Shown here: positions 27,955-36,148 of the stretch, piece after piece
Numbering within the stretch: the first letter of the stretch is position 1
Layout: each line of letters starts with the position of its first letter
NCBI RefSeq assembly: GCF_038002765.1
Contig: NZ_JBBODE010000002.1
Location: forward strand, 1,302,001-1,366,000
Source of the DNA: Peribacillus sp. FSL H8-0477
GTDB taxonomy: Bacteria > Bacillota > Bacilli > Bacillales > DSM-1321
DNA length: 64,000 bases
Direction: 5' to 3'
The notes under the pieces: model-generated
Database searches by the model: none
The model's input: only the letters and a program-made list of their open reading frames with translations
Told to the model about the DNA's origin: nothing
Made by a program: the position numbers and the translations under genes

Positions 27955-28233
27955 GTGTAAAAAAAGAGTATTCTATTAAGTTACGTATCATTTTTGAAAA
28001 AAAACGAAAGATAGTGTATTCTTTTATTGTGTTATAAGAATTTTCGTATTATTGTTTATTTAAGAAATATTGTAGGTATTTCTTTAATTCCAAGTTTATT
28101 GATGGGTTAACAAGTTTACGATACATAGTAACCTGATGTACTGTGAAGAAAAGGTAACTGGTTCGCCTGACTGAGTTTGGGAGAACTATGTCCTTTTTTT
28201 ATATACAATTGAAAATTTATAGAAGTAGGTGTA
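27955..28233 (+). promoter_or_regulatory. pyc leader with terminator-like hairpin before the start
   Basis: A gene-free leader. Just upstream of pyc, AAAAGG and TGGTTC (28149-28164) pair with GAACTA and CCTTTT (28183-28196), ending in a T-tract to 28200, 34 bases before the pyc start. A competing small hairpin, GGTTA...TAACC, lies at about 28105-28133. The arrangement looks like transcription attenuation, but no known riboswitch or T-box sequence is present. No clear sigma-A promoter was picked out. Confidence 0.5.
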
Positions 28234-31200
28234 ATGATGGGAAATCGTATCAAAAAAGTACTTGCAGCAAACCGTGGAGAAATTGCAATTCGGATATTCC
28301 GTGCGTGTACGGAATTAGATATTAGAACTGTGGCTATTTATTCTAAGGAAGACCACGGGTCATATCATAGGTTTAAAGCCGATGAAGCGTACTTGGTAGG
28401 CAAAGACAAAAAACCAATTGATGCGTACCTAGACATTGAAGGAATTATTGAAATTGCGAAGAAAAGTCATGTCGACGCCATTCATCCTGGTTATGGATTT
28501 CTGTCTGAAAATATAGAGTTTGCCCGGCGGTGTGAAGAAGAAGGGATCATCTTTATTGGACCCAAATCCCAACATCTAGATATGTTTGGAGATAAAGTGA
28601 AGGCACGCCATCAGGCGGTGCTCGCAAATATTCCGGTTATCCCGGGAAGTGACGGCCCAATTGACAATGTTGAAGAAGTCGAAGCTTTCGGGAATAAGTA
28701 CGGTTACCCCATTATCATAAAAGCTTCACTTGGCGGTGGAGGACGCGGAATGCGGATTGTGAATAATCCTGAAGAAGTTCGTGAGTCCTATGATCGTGCA
28801 AAGTCAGAGGCGAAAGCTGCCTTTGGTAATGATGAAGTCTATGTAGAACGTTTTATAAAGAATCCTAAACATATAGAAGTTCAAATTTTAGGTGATGAAC
28901 ATCAAAATATCGTCCATTTATTTGAACGTGACTGCTCCGTGCAGCGCCGTCACCAAAAAGTGGTAGAAGTTGCACCTTCCGTTTCCGTTTCTGAAGATTT
29001 ACGTGAACAGATCTGTAATGCCGCGGTGCATTTAATGAAAAATGTAAATTATGTAAATGCAGGTACAGTGGAGTTCTTGGTTGCGGATAATGAATTTTAT
29101 TTCATAGAAGTTAATCCACGTGTACAAGTTGAACATACCGTAACGGAAATGGTTACCGGTATTGATATCGTTCAATCGCAAATCTTGATAGCAAGAGGAC
29201 ACGACCTGCACGATAATGTCATTGGAATCCCTGAGCAATCTCTAATCACGACGAATGGATATGCAATCCAATCAAGGATTACTACAGAAGATCCCTTAAA
29301 TAATTTTATGCCTGACACAGGAACCATTATGGCGTATCGTTCCAGCGGTGGATTTGGTGTCCGTTTAGATGCGGGTAATGCTTTTCAGGGGGCAGTGATT
29401 ACTCCTTATTATGACTCCTTATTAGTGAAGTTATCTGTCCATGCAATGACGTTTGAAAAAGCTGCGTCTAAAATGGTGCGAAATCTGAAGGAATTCCGGA
29501 TCCGCGGAATTAAAACGAATATTGCTTTCCTTGAAAATGTAGTGAAACATGAAAAATTCTGTTCAGGTGAATATGATACATCCTTTATCGATTCTACGCC
29601 TGAACTGTTTACATTCCCAGTTCGTAAAGACCGCGGAACTAAGATGTTATCTTATATTGGCAATGTAACGGTTAATGGTTTCCCAGGAGTTGAACAGCAA
29701 AAGAAACCAGTTTTTGATTATCCTGCTGTTCCAGAAACAAAGAGTATCATCACAAAAGACGGCAGTAAACAAATACTAGATCAACATGGCGCTGACGGTC
29801 TTATAAATTGGATAAAAGCACAAAATGAGGTGCTGATTACGGATACAACATTCCGTGATGCACATCAATCACTTCTTGCTACTCGTGTTAGAACGTCCGA
29901 TCTATTGCAGATTGCGGAGCCTACATCAAAACTTCTTCCTAATTTATTCTCAATGGAAGTATGGGGCGGAGCAACCTTTGATGTAGCCTATCGTTTCTTA
30001 AAAGAAGATCCTTGGGACAGGCTTCTTAGTCTTCGTGAAAAGGTACCCAATGTATTACTGCAAATGCTGCTTCGTGCTTCAAATGCAGTCGGTTATAAAA
30101 ATTATCCTGATAATGTTATTCGGGAATTTGTTGATAAATCAGCGAATGCCGGCATTGATGTTTTTAGAATCTTTGATAGTCTAAATTGGGTTAAAAGTAT
30201 GGAAGTTGCGATTGATGCGGTTCGTCAATCAGGTAAAGTCGCTGAGGCAGCTATCTGCTATACTGGCGATATAAATGATCCGAGCCGTAGAAAGTATAAT
30301 ATAGATTATTATAAGAACATGGCTAAAGAACTTGAAAACCAAGGAGCACATATCCTCGCTATCAAGGACATGGCAGGTCTATTGAAACCGGAAAGTGCTT
30401 ATCGATTGATTTCCGAATTAAAAGAGACCATCTCTATTCCAATTCATCTTCATACTCATGATACAGCGGGTAACGGTACGTTTATGTATGCAAAAGCGAT
30501 AGAAGCAGGAGTCGATATCGTGGATACGGCATTAGGGTCTATGGCAGGATTAACTTCGCAGCCTAGTGCTCAAACATTATATTATGCGCTTGAAGGCACT
30601 AAACGACAACCAACAATTGAAATTAAACCACTTGAACAACTTTCAACGTATTGGGAAGATGTTCGGAAATATTATAAAGACTTCGAGAGTGGAATGAATG
30701 CTCCTCATACAGAAGTCTATAAGCATGAAATGCCAGGCGGTCAATACAGCAATCTTCAACAGCAGGCAAAAGCTGTGGGACTTGGAGATCGCTGGGATGA
30801 TGTGAAGGAAATGTACAGCCGTGTGAACGCTATGTTCGGTGATATTGTCAAAGTGACGCCTTCTTCTAAGGTTGTGGGTGATATGGCCTTGTTTATGGTA
30901 CAAAATGAGTTAGACGAAGAATCTGTCCTGGAAAAAGGTAAAACAATTGATTTTCCTGATTCAGTCATTGAGTTATTTGAAGGGTATTTAGGCCAGCCAG
31001 AAGGCGGGTTCCCGAAAGAACTTCAGAAAGTCATTCTTAAAGGTAAGCAGCCTATTACAGTTCGCCCGGGAGAATTACTTGACGAAGTTGATTTCAAGGC
31101 CCTAAGAGAAGAACTATTTAACGAAATCAACCGTCCAGTTACGGATTTCGATCTTTTAGCTTATGCCCTATATCCAAAGGTGTTTCTTGATTACGTGAGA

Positions 31201-31671
31201 ACTCTTGAACAATTTGGAGATTTGTCAAGTCTTGATACGCCAACCTTCTTATATGGAATGAGACTTGGGGAAGAAATAGAAGTGGAGATAGAGGTAGGGA
31301 AAACACTTATTGTTAAACTAATTTCAATTGGTGAGCCTCTAGCTGACGGCACAAGAGCTATTTACTTCGATTTGAATGGACAGTCACGTCAAGTAATCAT
31401 TAAAGATGAAAGTGTTACATCCTCGGTAACAACGAAACAAAAAGCAGATCCAAAGAACAAGTCTCATATTGGTGCGACTATGCCAGGGACTGTTATTAAA
31501 GTAGTGGTGGAAAAAGGAGATAAGGTTAAGCAGGGAGACCATTTAATTATTAATGAAGCAATGAAAATGGAAACTACTGTACAAGCTCCTTTCTCAGGAA
31601 CCGTAAAAGCAATACATGTAAACAATGGAGAAGCAATCAGCACAGGTGATTTATTAATTGAATTAACTTAA
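28234..31671 (+). CDS. pyc: Pyruvate carboxylase
   Basis: A biotin enzyme that makes oxaloacetate from pyruvate, bicarbonate and ATP to refill the citric acid cycle. The length of 1145 residues is that of Bacillus PycA. Order: biotin carboxylase (about 1-455, with the ATP-grasp GGGGRGM loop and the EVNPRVQVEH catalytic segment), carboxyltransferase barrel (about 525-850, opening TTFRDAHQSL, metal His pair HLHTHD), an allosteric linker, and BCCP with biotinyl-lysine K1111 in AMKM. The start ATG at 28234 has a weak GTAGGTG site; ATG at 28237 is possible. Confidence 0.97.
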   Translation: MMGNRIKKVLAANRGEIAIRIFRACTELDIRTVAIYSKEDHGSYHRFKADEAYLVGKDKKPIDAYLDIEGIIEIAKKSHVDAIHPGYGFLSENIEFARRCEEEGIIFIGPKSQHLDMFGDKVKARHQAVLANIPVIPGSDGPIDNVEEVEAFGNKYGYPIIIKASLGGGGRGMRIVNNPEEVRESYDRAKSEAKAAFGNDEVYVERFIKNPKHIEVQILGDEHQNIVHLFERDCSVQRRHQKVVEVAPSVSVSEDLREQICNAAVHLMKNVNYVNAGTVEFLVADNEFYFIEVNPRVQVEHTVTEMVTGIDIVQSQILIARGHDLHDNVIGIPEQSLITTNGYAIQSRITTEDPLNNFMPDTGTIMAYRSSGGFGVRLDAGNAFQGAVITPYYDSLLVKLSVHAMTFEKAASKMVRNLKEFRIRGIKTNIAFLENVVKHEKFCSGEYDTSFIDSTPELFTFPVRKDRGTKMLSYIGNVTVNGFPGVEQQKKPVFDYPAVPETKSIITKDGSKQILDQHGADGLINWIKAQNEVLITDTTFRDAHQSLLATRVRTSDLLQIAEPTSKLLPNLFSMEVWGGATFDVAYRFLKEDPWDRLLSLREKVPNVLLQMLLRASNAVGYKNYPDNVIREFVDKSANAGIDVFRIFDSLNWVKSMEVAIDAVRQSGKVAEAAICYTGDINDPSRRKYNIDYYKNMAKELENQGAHILAIKDMAGLLKPESAYRLISELKETISIPIHLHTHDTAGNGTFMYAKAIEAGVDIVDTALGSMAGLTSQPSAQTLYYALEGTKRQPTIEIKPLEQLSTYWEDVRKYYKDFESGMNAPHTEVYKHEMPGGQYSNLQQQAKAVGLGDRWDDVKEMYSRVNAMFGDIVKVTPSSKVVGDMALFMVQNELDEESVLEKGKTIDFPDSVIELFEGYLGQPEGGFPKELQKVILKGKQPITVRPGELLDEVDFKALREELFNEINRPVTDFDLLAYALYPKVFLDYVRTLEQFGDLSSLDTPTFLYGMRLGEEIEVEIEVGKTLIVKLISIGEPLADGTRAIYFDLNGQSRQVIIKDESVTSSVTTKQKADPKNKSHIGATMPGTVIKVVVEKGDKVKQGDHLIINEAMKMETTVQAPFSGTVKAIHVNNGEAISTGDLLIELT

Positions 31672-31678
31672 TGAAAAA

Positions 31679-31759
31679 GGAGAGTCCAGTGTTCTGGATT
31701 CTCCCCAGACTGTAGACAAACTCGGGTGGAAAATCGAGTATGTCTACAGTCTTTTTTTT
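31679..31759 (+). terminator. Double hairpin terminator after pyc
   Basis: GGAGAGTCCAG / CTGGATTCTCC (31679-31704) is followed by a longer stem, AGACTGTAGACA plus ACTCG pairing with CGAGT plus TGTCTACAGTCT (31707-31752), and then seven T. The second is the main terminator. A near copy of the first hairpin recurs at 32236. Confidence 0.85.
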
Positions 31760-31778
31760 AGTTTTTAAAATGCGGCTG

Positions 31779-31935
31779 TTGATTGCAGTGAAAGGCGATT
31801 CGCTTTCCGCGGGGCGGGCGGTGAGCCTCCTCGTTGCTTACGCTCCTGCGGGGTCTCACCTGTCCCGCTGTTCCCGCAGGAGTCTTCACGCCTTACTCTC
31901 CAATCAACGGTCTTTCTAAAATTTAATTTGGATTT
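31779..31935. repeat. GC-rich palindromic repeat, copy A
   Basis: A GC-rich unit in an AT-rich background. Outer arms GTTGATTG / CAATCAAC and GGCG / CGCC enclose a central stem, CTCCTGCGGG / CCCGCAGGAG, with GGTGAG / CTCACC also able to pair. It matches copies B and C near 58.1 and 58.3 kb. Such units are common in intergenic DNA of Bacillus relatives (from memory). The frames open within it are not genes. Confidence 0.85.
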
Positions 31936-32184
31936 TAGTCCGACGCTCAAATGGAAACACGTGCTACCCAAGAGTAGATTTAGGTGGAGATCCATTCAAA
32001 TCGGGGGAATTATGAAGAACATTCTTTCAGACAAATCCGTTCGAACAGGAAGAATCAAAGATTATTAAGTTGAACACAAGTGTTCCTGAAAGCAGATACA
32101 ATATTAAGATGGAAAACAGTACTAATTAGAGACTTAGTTGCCTTGATAAGCAGGGGAAATTCCATGAAATGTGTTAAAAATGCT
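31936..32184. other. Gene-free stretch after repeat copy A
   Basis: No reading frame with a ribosome binding site. Short pieces resemble the sequence downstream of repeat copy C at 58.5 kb (for example ATGAAATGTGTT), so it may be the decayed flank of the repeat. Otherwise nothing recognised. Confidence 0.5.
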
Positions 32185-32265
32185 AAAAGAGGGTACGGAA
32201 AGAACCATTCCGCGCCTCTTTTAGCTACAAAATGAGGAGAGTCCGTGTTCTGGACTCTCCTTTTT
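32185..32265 (+). terminator. Two further terminator-like hairpins
   Basis: First, AAAAGAGG...CGGAA pairs with TTCCG...CCTCTTTT (32185-32222). Second, GGAGAGTCC (32236-32244) pairs with GGACTCTCC (32252-32260), followed by five T. The second is nearly the same sequence as the first hairpin after pyc. No gene lies between them. Confidence 0.7.
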
Positions 32266-32332
32266 ATCTTGCATGGATAAACCCTAATCCAGCGAGAGAC
32301 AATAGGAGAAAGCTATCAAACGTAGAGTGAAC

Positions 32333-32382
32333 AAAAAAACAGCTGACTTAAACCGCAATTAGTGGTTAGACAGCTGTTTTTT
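32333..32382. terminator. Bidirectional terminator of ctaA
   Basis: AAAAAACAGCTG and CAGCTGTTTTTT arms with an inner AACCGC...GGTT form a stem with A/T tracts on both sides, directly after the ctaA stop on minus. Confidence 0.85.
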
Positions 32383-32383
32383 T

Positions 32384-33340
32384 CTATTTTGCTGATAGGG
32401 TGTTTTGATTGGAAGAGGCTGTTTGATTAACTCTGGCTGCATTTTGTTTACTCCTAGAAGTCAACAGCAGGAGGTAACTCATTACTCCAAAGAAACAAGC
32501 GATAAATAAAGCATGTGATAGGGCAATGAATAAGTTTTGTCTAGAGAATATGATGAATGCCCCTGCAAGTACTTGTAAGAAAACTAAAATAAAGGCAGTA
32601 ATCCAGCCCCAATATAAAACTTTTTGATGTTTATAATGCTTTATGGCAAGGTAAGCAGCATATGTAACCCATATGAAAATTAAACCTGCGATAGCCCTAT
32701 GCCCCATTTGAATCCATTGGTTCAAATTATACGGGAGAGCGAAGCTTCCATTAACACAAGTCGGCCAGCCTGTGCAAACTAGACTAGACTCCGTATGCCT
32801 AACGAGTGCTCCTGTGTATACAACGACAAAGCAATAAGTAATGATCCCCACAATATGAAACTTCATTCGTTTATCAACGATAAGCTCTTCTGCTTTAAAC
32901 TTCGTATCAATTTCAAATATTAAAAGGGTTAACATAAAAACAGAGGCAAACGAGATTAGTGAAATCCCAAAATGGAGGGCTAGTACAAAATCTGATTGTC
33001 CCCATAGTACTGCGGCTGCTCCAATTAAGCCTTGAGCCAATAAGAAGAAAAATGATATAGCCGAGAGGAATTTTGTTTCTCGAATATGTCCTATGCTTTT
33101 CCATGACCAAAGGGAGAGTGCTACTACCATAATGCCAACTGCTCCAGAAATAACACGATGGGCGAGTTCAATGACTAATTCTTTTGTAATGACTTTTGGA
33201 ATTAATTGCCCTTCGCACAACGGCCATGAACGTCCACACCCCATACCTGAATCGGTCTTGGTGACTAAGGCACCCCCGAGAAGGATAAGCAGCATCCCGA
33301 ATGTTGTAAAAACGGCCAACCATTTTAATCCACGATGCAC
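32384..33340 (-). CDS. ctaA: Heme A synthase
   Basis: Oxidises heme O to heme A for cytochrome oxidase. I start it at the GTG at 33340 (318 residues), because AAGGTGG lies 5 bases before it and the protein then aligns with B. subtilis CtaA; the longer frame adds 27 unlikely residues. Eight membrane segments form two four-helix halves. Conserved parts are GGALVTKTDSG, the Cys pair CGRSWPLC, ELAHR with the first heme His, the second Cys pair CTGWPTC and the later heme His residues (MGHR, ALSHA). It is divergent from ctaB, as in B. subtilis. Confidence 0.93.
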   Translation of the reverse strand: MHRGLKWLAVFTTFGMLLILLGGALVTKTDSGMGCGRSWPLCEGQLIPKVITKELVIELAHRVISGAVGIMVVALSLWSWKSIGHIRETKFLSAISFFFLLAQGLIGAAAVLWGQSDFVLALHFGISLISFASVFMLTLLIFEIDTKFKAEELIVDKRMKFHIVGIITYCFVVVYTGALVRHTESSLVCTGWPTCVNGSFALPYNLNQWIQMGHRAIAGLIFIWVTYAAYLAIKHYKHQKVLYWGWITAFILVFLQVLAGAFIIFSRQNLFIALSHALFIACFFGVMSYLLLLTSRSKQNAARVNQTASSNQNTLSAK

Positions 33341-33884
33341 GTTTTCCACCTTCTTTATTTTATCTTTAATCAAAATAATACTATATTTTCTATTCAATAG
33401 TATAAATAATTTCTTAAGCATACCTATTCGATACTACACAATTTGCAGTTTTTTTACAAGTTAGGAAATGTTTTTTTAATAAACTTTTATTCATCCTGCC
33501 TATCTAATTATTTTTAAGTTAATAAAATTCTATTCGTCCAGCGTACGTAGATTCTAATAAACTAATATAAACTGGAGAGCACAGGTTTAAATGGTTGATT
33601 ATGGATGTACACAAATTGGTCAAGAATTATACAAAAAAAGTTCACAATTTCTTCAAAAAGTATGTTTTAATAGCAAAGGAAGCTATTTTCCTGGATTTGT
33701 TTATTTAATATAATTCAAAGTGACTATTATTATTATTGTGAAATCCTATATTTTGTTAAAAATAACAGATTTCCATGTTATTTCATTCTGTCTCTAATTA
33801 CAAATATAGAAAAGTATGAAATAATACTATATAGTAATTGTAGGCCTTTTTTGTATGCGGCCATTGATAAAGGAGGACATAAGT
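33341..33884. promoter_or_regulatory. ctaA-ctaB divergent control region
   Basis: About 540 gene-free, very AT-rich bases. Two ATTGTGAA-type motifs face each other: TTCACAATTT at about 33641-33650 and ATTGTGAAAT at about 33735-33744. In B. subtilis ResD and CcpA control these genes, and the motif is reminiscent of ResD sites, but this is inference. No promoter could be fixed by eye. AAAGGAGG for ctaB lies at the right end. Confidence 0.45.
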
Positions 33885-34823
33885 ATGTCAAACATGAGGG
33901 CTGTACCAGAAGCTGCCTTGAAGGACAGCAAGGCGCCCATTGAATCAACTAAAATAGAAACAACTGCTTGGAAAGACTTCCTCGCTCTAATAAAAGTAGG
34001 GATTGTTAATTCTAATATGATTACGACCTTTACAGGGTTGTGGCTAGCGCTTCACTTTTCAGGAATGCATTTTCTAAATAATTTAGATACCATGTTTTTT
34101 GCGCTGGCAGGTTCAGGGTTAATTATGGCTGGATCGTGTAGTTTCAATAATTATTATGACCGGGACATAGATCCTCTTATGGAAAGAACAAAAAACAGAC
34201 CTACTGTGACTGGAAAAGTTAGTCCCGGAAAAGTACTGCTTTTGAGTATTGTGCTTATTACCGTTGGCGTAGGGTTTCTTGCCCTGACTAATTTGACCAC
34301 TGCGGTTATTGGTTTATTTGGAGTTATTGCCTATATTGGCTTATATACAATGTTTGCTAAAAGAAGATTTGTTTCAAACACGATTGTAGGGAGTATTTCC
34401 GGCGCTGTACCGCCTTTAATCGGCTGGGCAGCGATCGATCCACAGCTTGGAACATTGCCATGGATGCTCTTTTTATTCATGTTCTTATGGCAGCCTCCGC
34501 ATTTTTATGCGTTAGCAATGAAGCGGGTCGAAGAGTACCGGGCAGCCGGCGTACCAATGCTGCCAGTAGTTAAGGGGTTCAAGAGAACGAAGCTTTCAAT
34601 GAATCTATGGGTTGCTACTTTGATTCCATTGCCGTTTTTCATGGCTGAGCTAGGATATTTTTATGTTATACTTGCCGTTGCTTTAAGTATAGGATGGCTT
34701 ATACTTGGAATTTATGGGTATAAAATGAAGGATGATATTAAATGGGCTCGGTTAATGTTTGTCTATTCATTAAACTATATGACGATTTTATTTGTAGTAA
34801 TGGTAATTGTAACCTTGATTTAA
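33885..34823 (+). CDS. ctaB: Protoheme IX farnesyltransferase (heme O synthase)
   Basis: Adds a farnesyl group to heme B, giving heme O for CtaA. I start it at 33885 (312 residues) because AGGAGG is correctly spaced before it; a frame from 33855 adds ten residues read through that site. It is a UbiA-family prenyltransferase with about nine membrane segments; the Mg-diphosphate motif NNYYDRDID and the second Asp-containing loop near YDR are clear. It is the first gene of the cta block. Confidence 0.95.
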   Translation: MSNMRAVPEAALKDSKAPIESTKIETTAWKDFLALIKVGIVNSNMITTFTGLWLALHFSGMHFLNNLDTMFFALAGSGLIMAGSCSFNNYYDRDIDPLMERTKNRPTVTGKVSPGKVLLLSIVLITVGVGFLALTNLTTAVIGLFGVIAYIGLYTMFAKRRFVSNTIVGSISGAVPPLIGWAAIDPQLGTLPWMLFLFMFLWQPPHFYALAMKRVEEYRAAGVPMLPVVKGFKRTKLSMNLWVATLIPLPFFMAELGYFYVILAVALSIGWLILGIYGYKMKDDIKWARLMFVYSLNYMTILFVVMVIVTLI

Positions 34824-34862
34824 CTTCATCCTATAGCGATTTTATGGTAAACTTTTCATAGT

Positions 34863-34883
34863 ACGGCCTGCTTTAAGCAGGCC
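34863..34883 (+). terminator. GC-rich hairpin between ctaB and ctaC
   Basis: GGCCTGC and GCAGGCC form a stable stem with a TTTAA loop 40 bases after ctaB. No T-tract follows, so partial termination or mRNA processing is possible. Confidence 0.5.
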
Positions 34884-34970
34884 GGATACATAGTTTCATT
34901 AATAAGGGGCGTATTAGATTCCTATACTATTAGGAGTTCTTTCTTTAAAAGGAAATTAATATATAGAGGG

Positions 34971-35004
34971 AATTTTCACAAAGCAATAAACAATGTGGGA
35001 AATT
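34971..35004. promoter_or_regulatory. Inverted repeat upstream of ctaC
   Basis: AATTTTCACA (34971-34980) and TGTGGGAAATT (34994-35004) form an interrupted inverted repeat 27 bases before ctaC. It shares the TTCACA/TGTGAA look of the motifs upstream of ctaB. Operator or leader hairpin; not decided. Confidence 0.35.
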
Positions 35005-35030
35005 TTTACGAAAGAGGGGTTACTTAAGCT

Positions 35031-36116
35031 ATGAAAAAAAGGCTGCAAAACTGGCGTCTAATCTCATTATTTGCCATTATGACGCTCTTCTTGGCCGGCT
35101 GTGGCAACGCGCAATTGTCCGCACTGAATCCAGCAGGGGAAGTTGCAAAAACTCAATATGACTTAATGGTGTTAAGTACATTAATTATGGTACTGGTCAT
35201 TATTGTGGTTGTTATTTTATTTGTTATTGTTTTATTCCGTTTCCGCCACAAAAAGGGAGACGATTCCATTCCTAAGCAAGTGGAAGGAAGTCATAAGTTA
35301 GAAATAATTTGGACGACTATTCCGATTTTGCTATTAATCATTCTTGCTGTTCCAACAGTAATATCTACGTTTGATTTAGCAGATACAAAGGCTATGGATG
35401 TGAAAGATAAGGATGGAAAGACAAAGGACGCTTTGGTTGTCAATGTTAGAGCTAACCTTTACTGGTGGGAATTTGAATATCCTGATTTAGGAATTGTAAC
35501 AAGTCAGGAACTAGTTGTACCAACTGATCAAAAGGTTTATTTCAATCTAAAATCTTCTGATGTAAAACATTCGTTCTGGGTTCCTTCTGTAGGTGGGAAA
35601 CTGGATACGAACGTAGATGGTACCAACCAATTTTATCTTGAATTCGATAATGAAAAATCAAAAGAAGCTGAAAACCTTTTCCATGGTAAATGTGCTGAGT
35701 TATGCGGACCATCACATGCTTTAATGGACTTTAAGGTCAAAACAAAAACAAAAGATGACTTTACTGCATGGGTAAAAGATATGCAGGGAGTTAAAGAAGC
35801 CGTTCCTGCTGAAGGCGATGTAGCTAAACAGGGGGAAGAAATTTTTGCTGAAAGCTGTATCGGCTGTCATGCAGTTACACCAAACGATAGTCGTCCTGAA
35901 GCGGCTCGTTTAGCACCAAACTTAGCTAACTTTGGCGATCGAGAGAAAATTGCCGGTGTCTTGGATCATACTGATGAAGAATTAGGAAATTGGTTAGAAG
36001 ATCCGGAAAAATATAAACCAGGTAATAAAATGACTGGGACTTATGGGGAACTTGATGACGAACAAATCAGTGCTCTTACAGAATATTTGATGAATCTCAA
36101 GGTTGAAAGCAAATAA
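35031..36116 (+). CDS. ctaC: Cytochrome caa3 oxidase subunit II with cytochrome c domain
   Basis: Accepts electrons at the outer face and passes them to subunit I. It has 361 residues: lipoprotein signal with lipobox LAGC (Cys 24), two membrane helices (about 45-70 and 93-115), and a CuA domain with ligands H180, C221, C225, H229 and M232 visible. A fused C-terminal cytochrome c domain holds CIGCH (276-280) and a Met near 334, so this is the caa3 type. Confidence 0.96.
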   Translation: MKKRLQNWRLISLFAIMTLFLAGCGNAQLSALNPAGEVAKTQYDLMVLSTLIMVLVIIVVVILFVIVLFRFRHKKGDDSIPKQVEGSHKLEIIWTTIPILLLIILAVPTVISTFDLADTKAMDVKDKDGKTKDALVVNVRANLYWWEFEYPDLGIVTSQELVVPTDQKVYFNLKSSDVKHSFWVPSVGGKLDTNVDGTNQFYLEFDNEKSKEAENLFHGKCAELCGPSHALMDFKVKTKTKDDFTAWVKDMQGVKEAVPAEGDVAKQGEEIFAESCIGCHAVTPNDSRPEAARLAPNLANFGDREKIAGVLDHTDEELGNWLEDPEKYKPGNKMTGTYGELDDEQISALTEYLMNLKVESK

Positions 36117-36148
36117 GTCAACACGGATTAGAATAAGGGGGTAAAATC

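Noticed and set aside
28081..28233. Known riboswitch or T-box before pyc
   Set aside because: No T-box motif (GGTGGNACCGCG) or known aptamer core is present; only a terminator-like hairpin is supported.
31765..31995. Minus-strand frame over repeat copy A
   Set aside because: It lies on a palindromic intergenic repeat, has low-complexity composition and no ribosome binding site.
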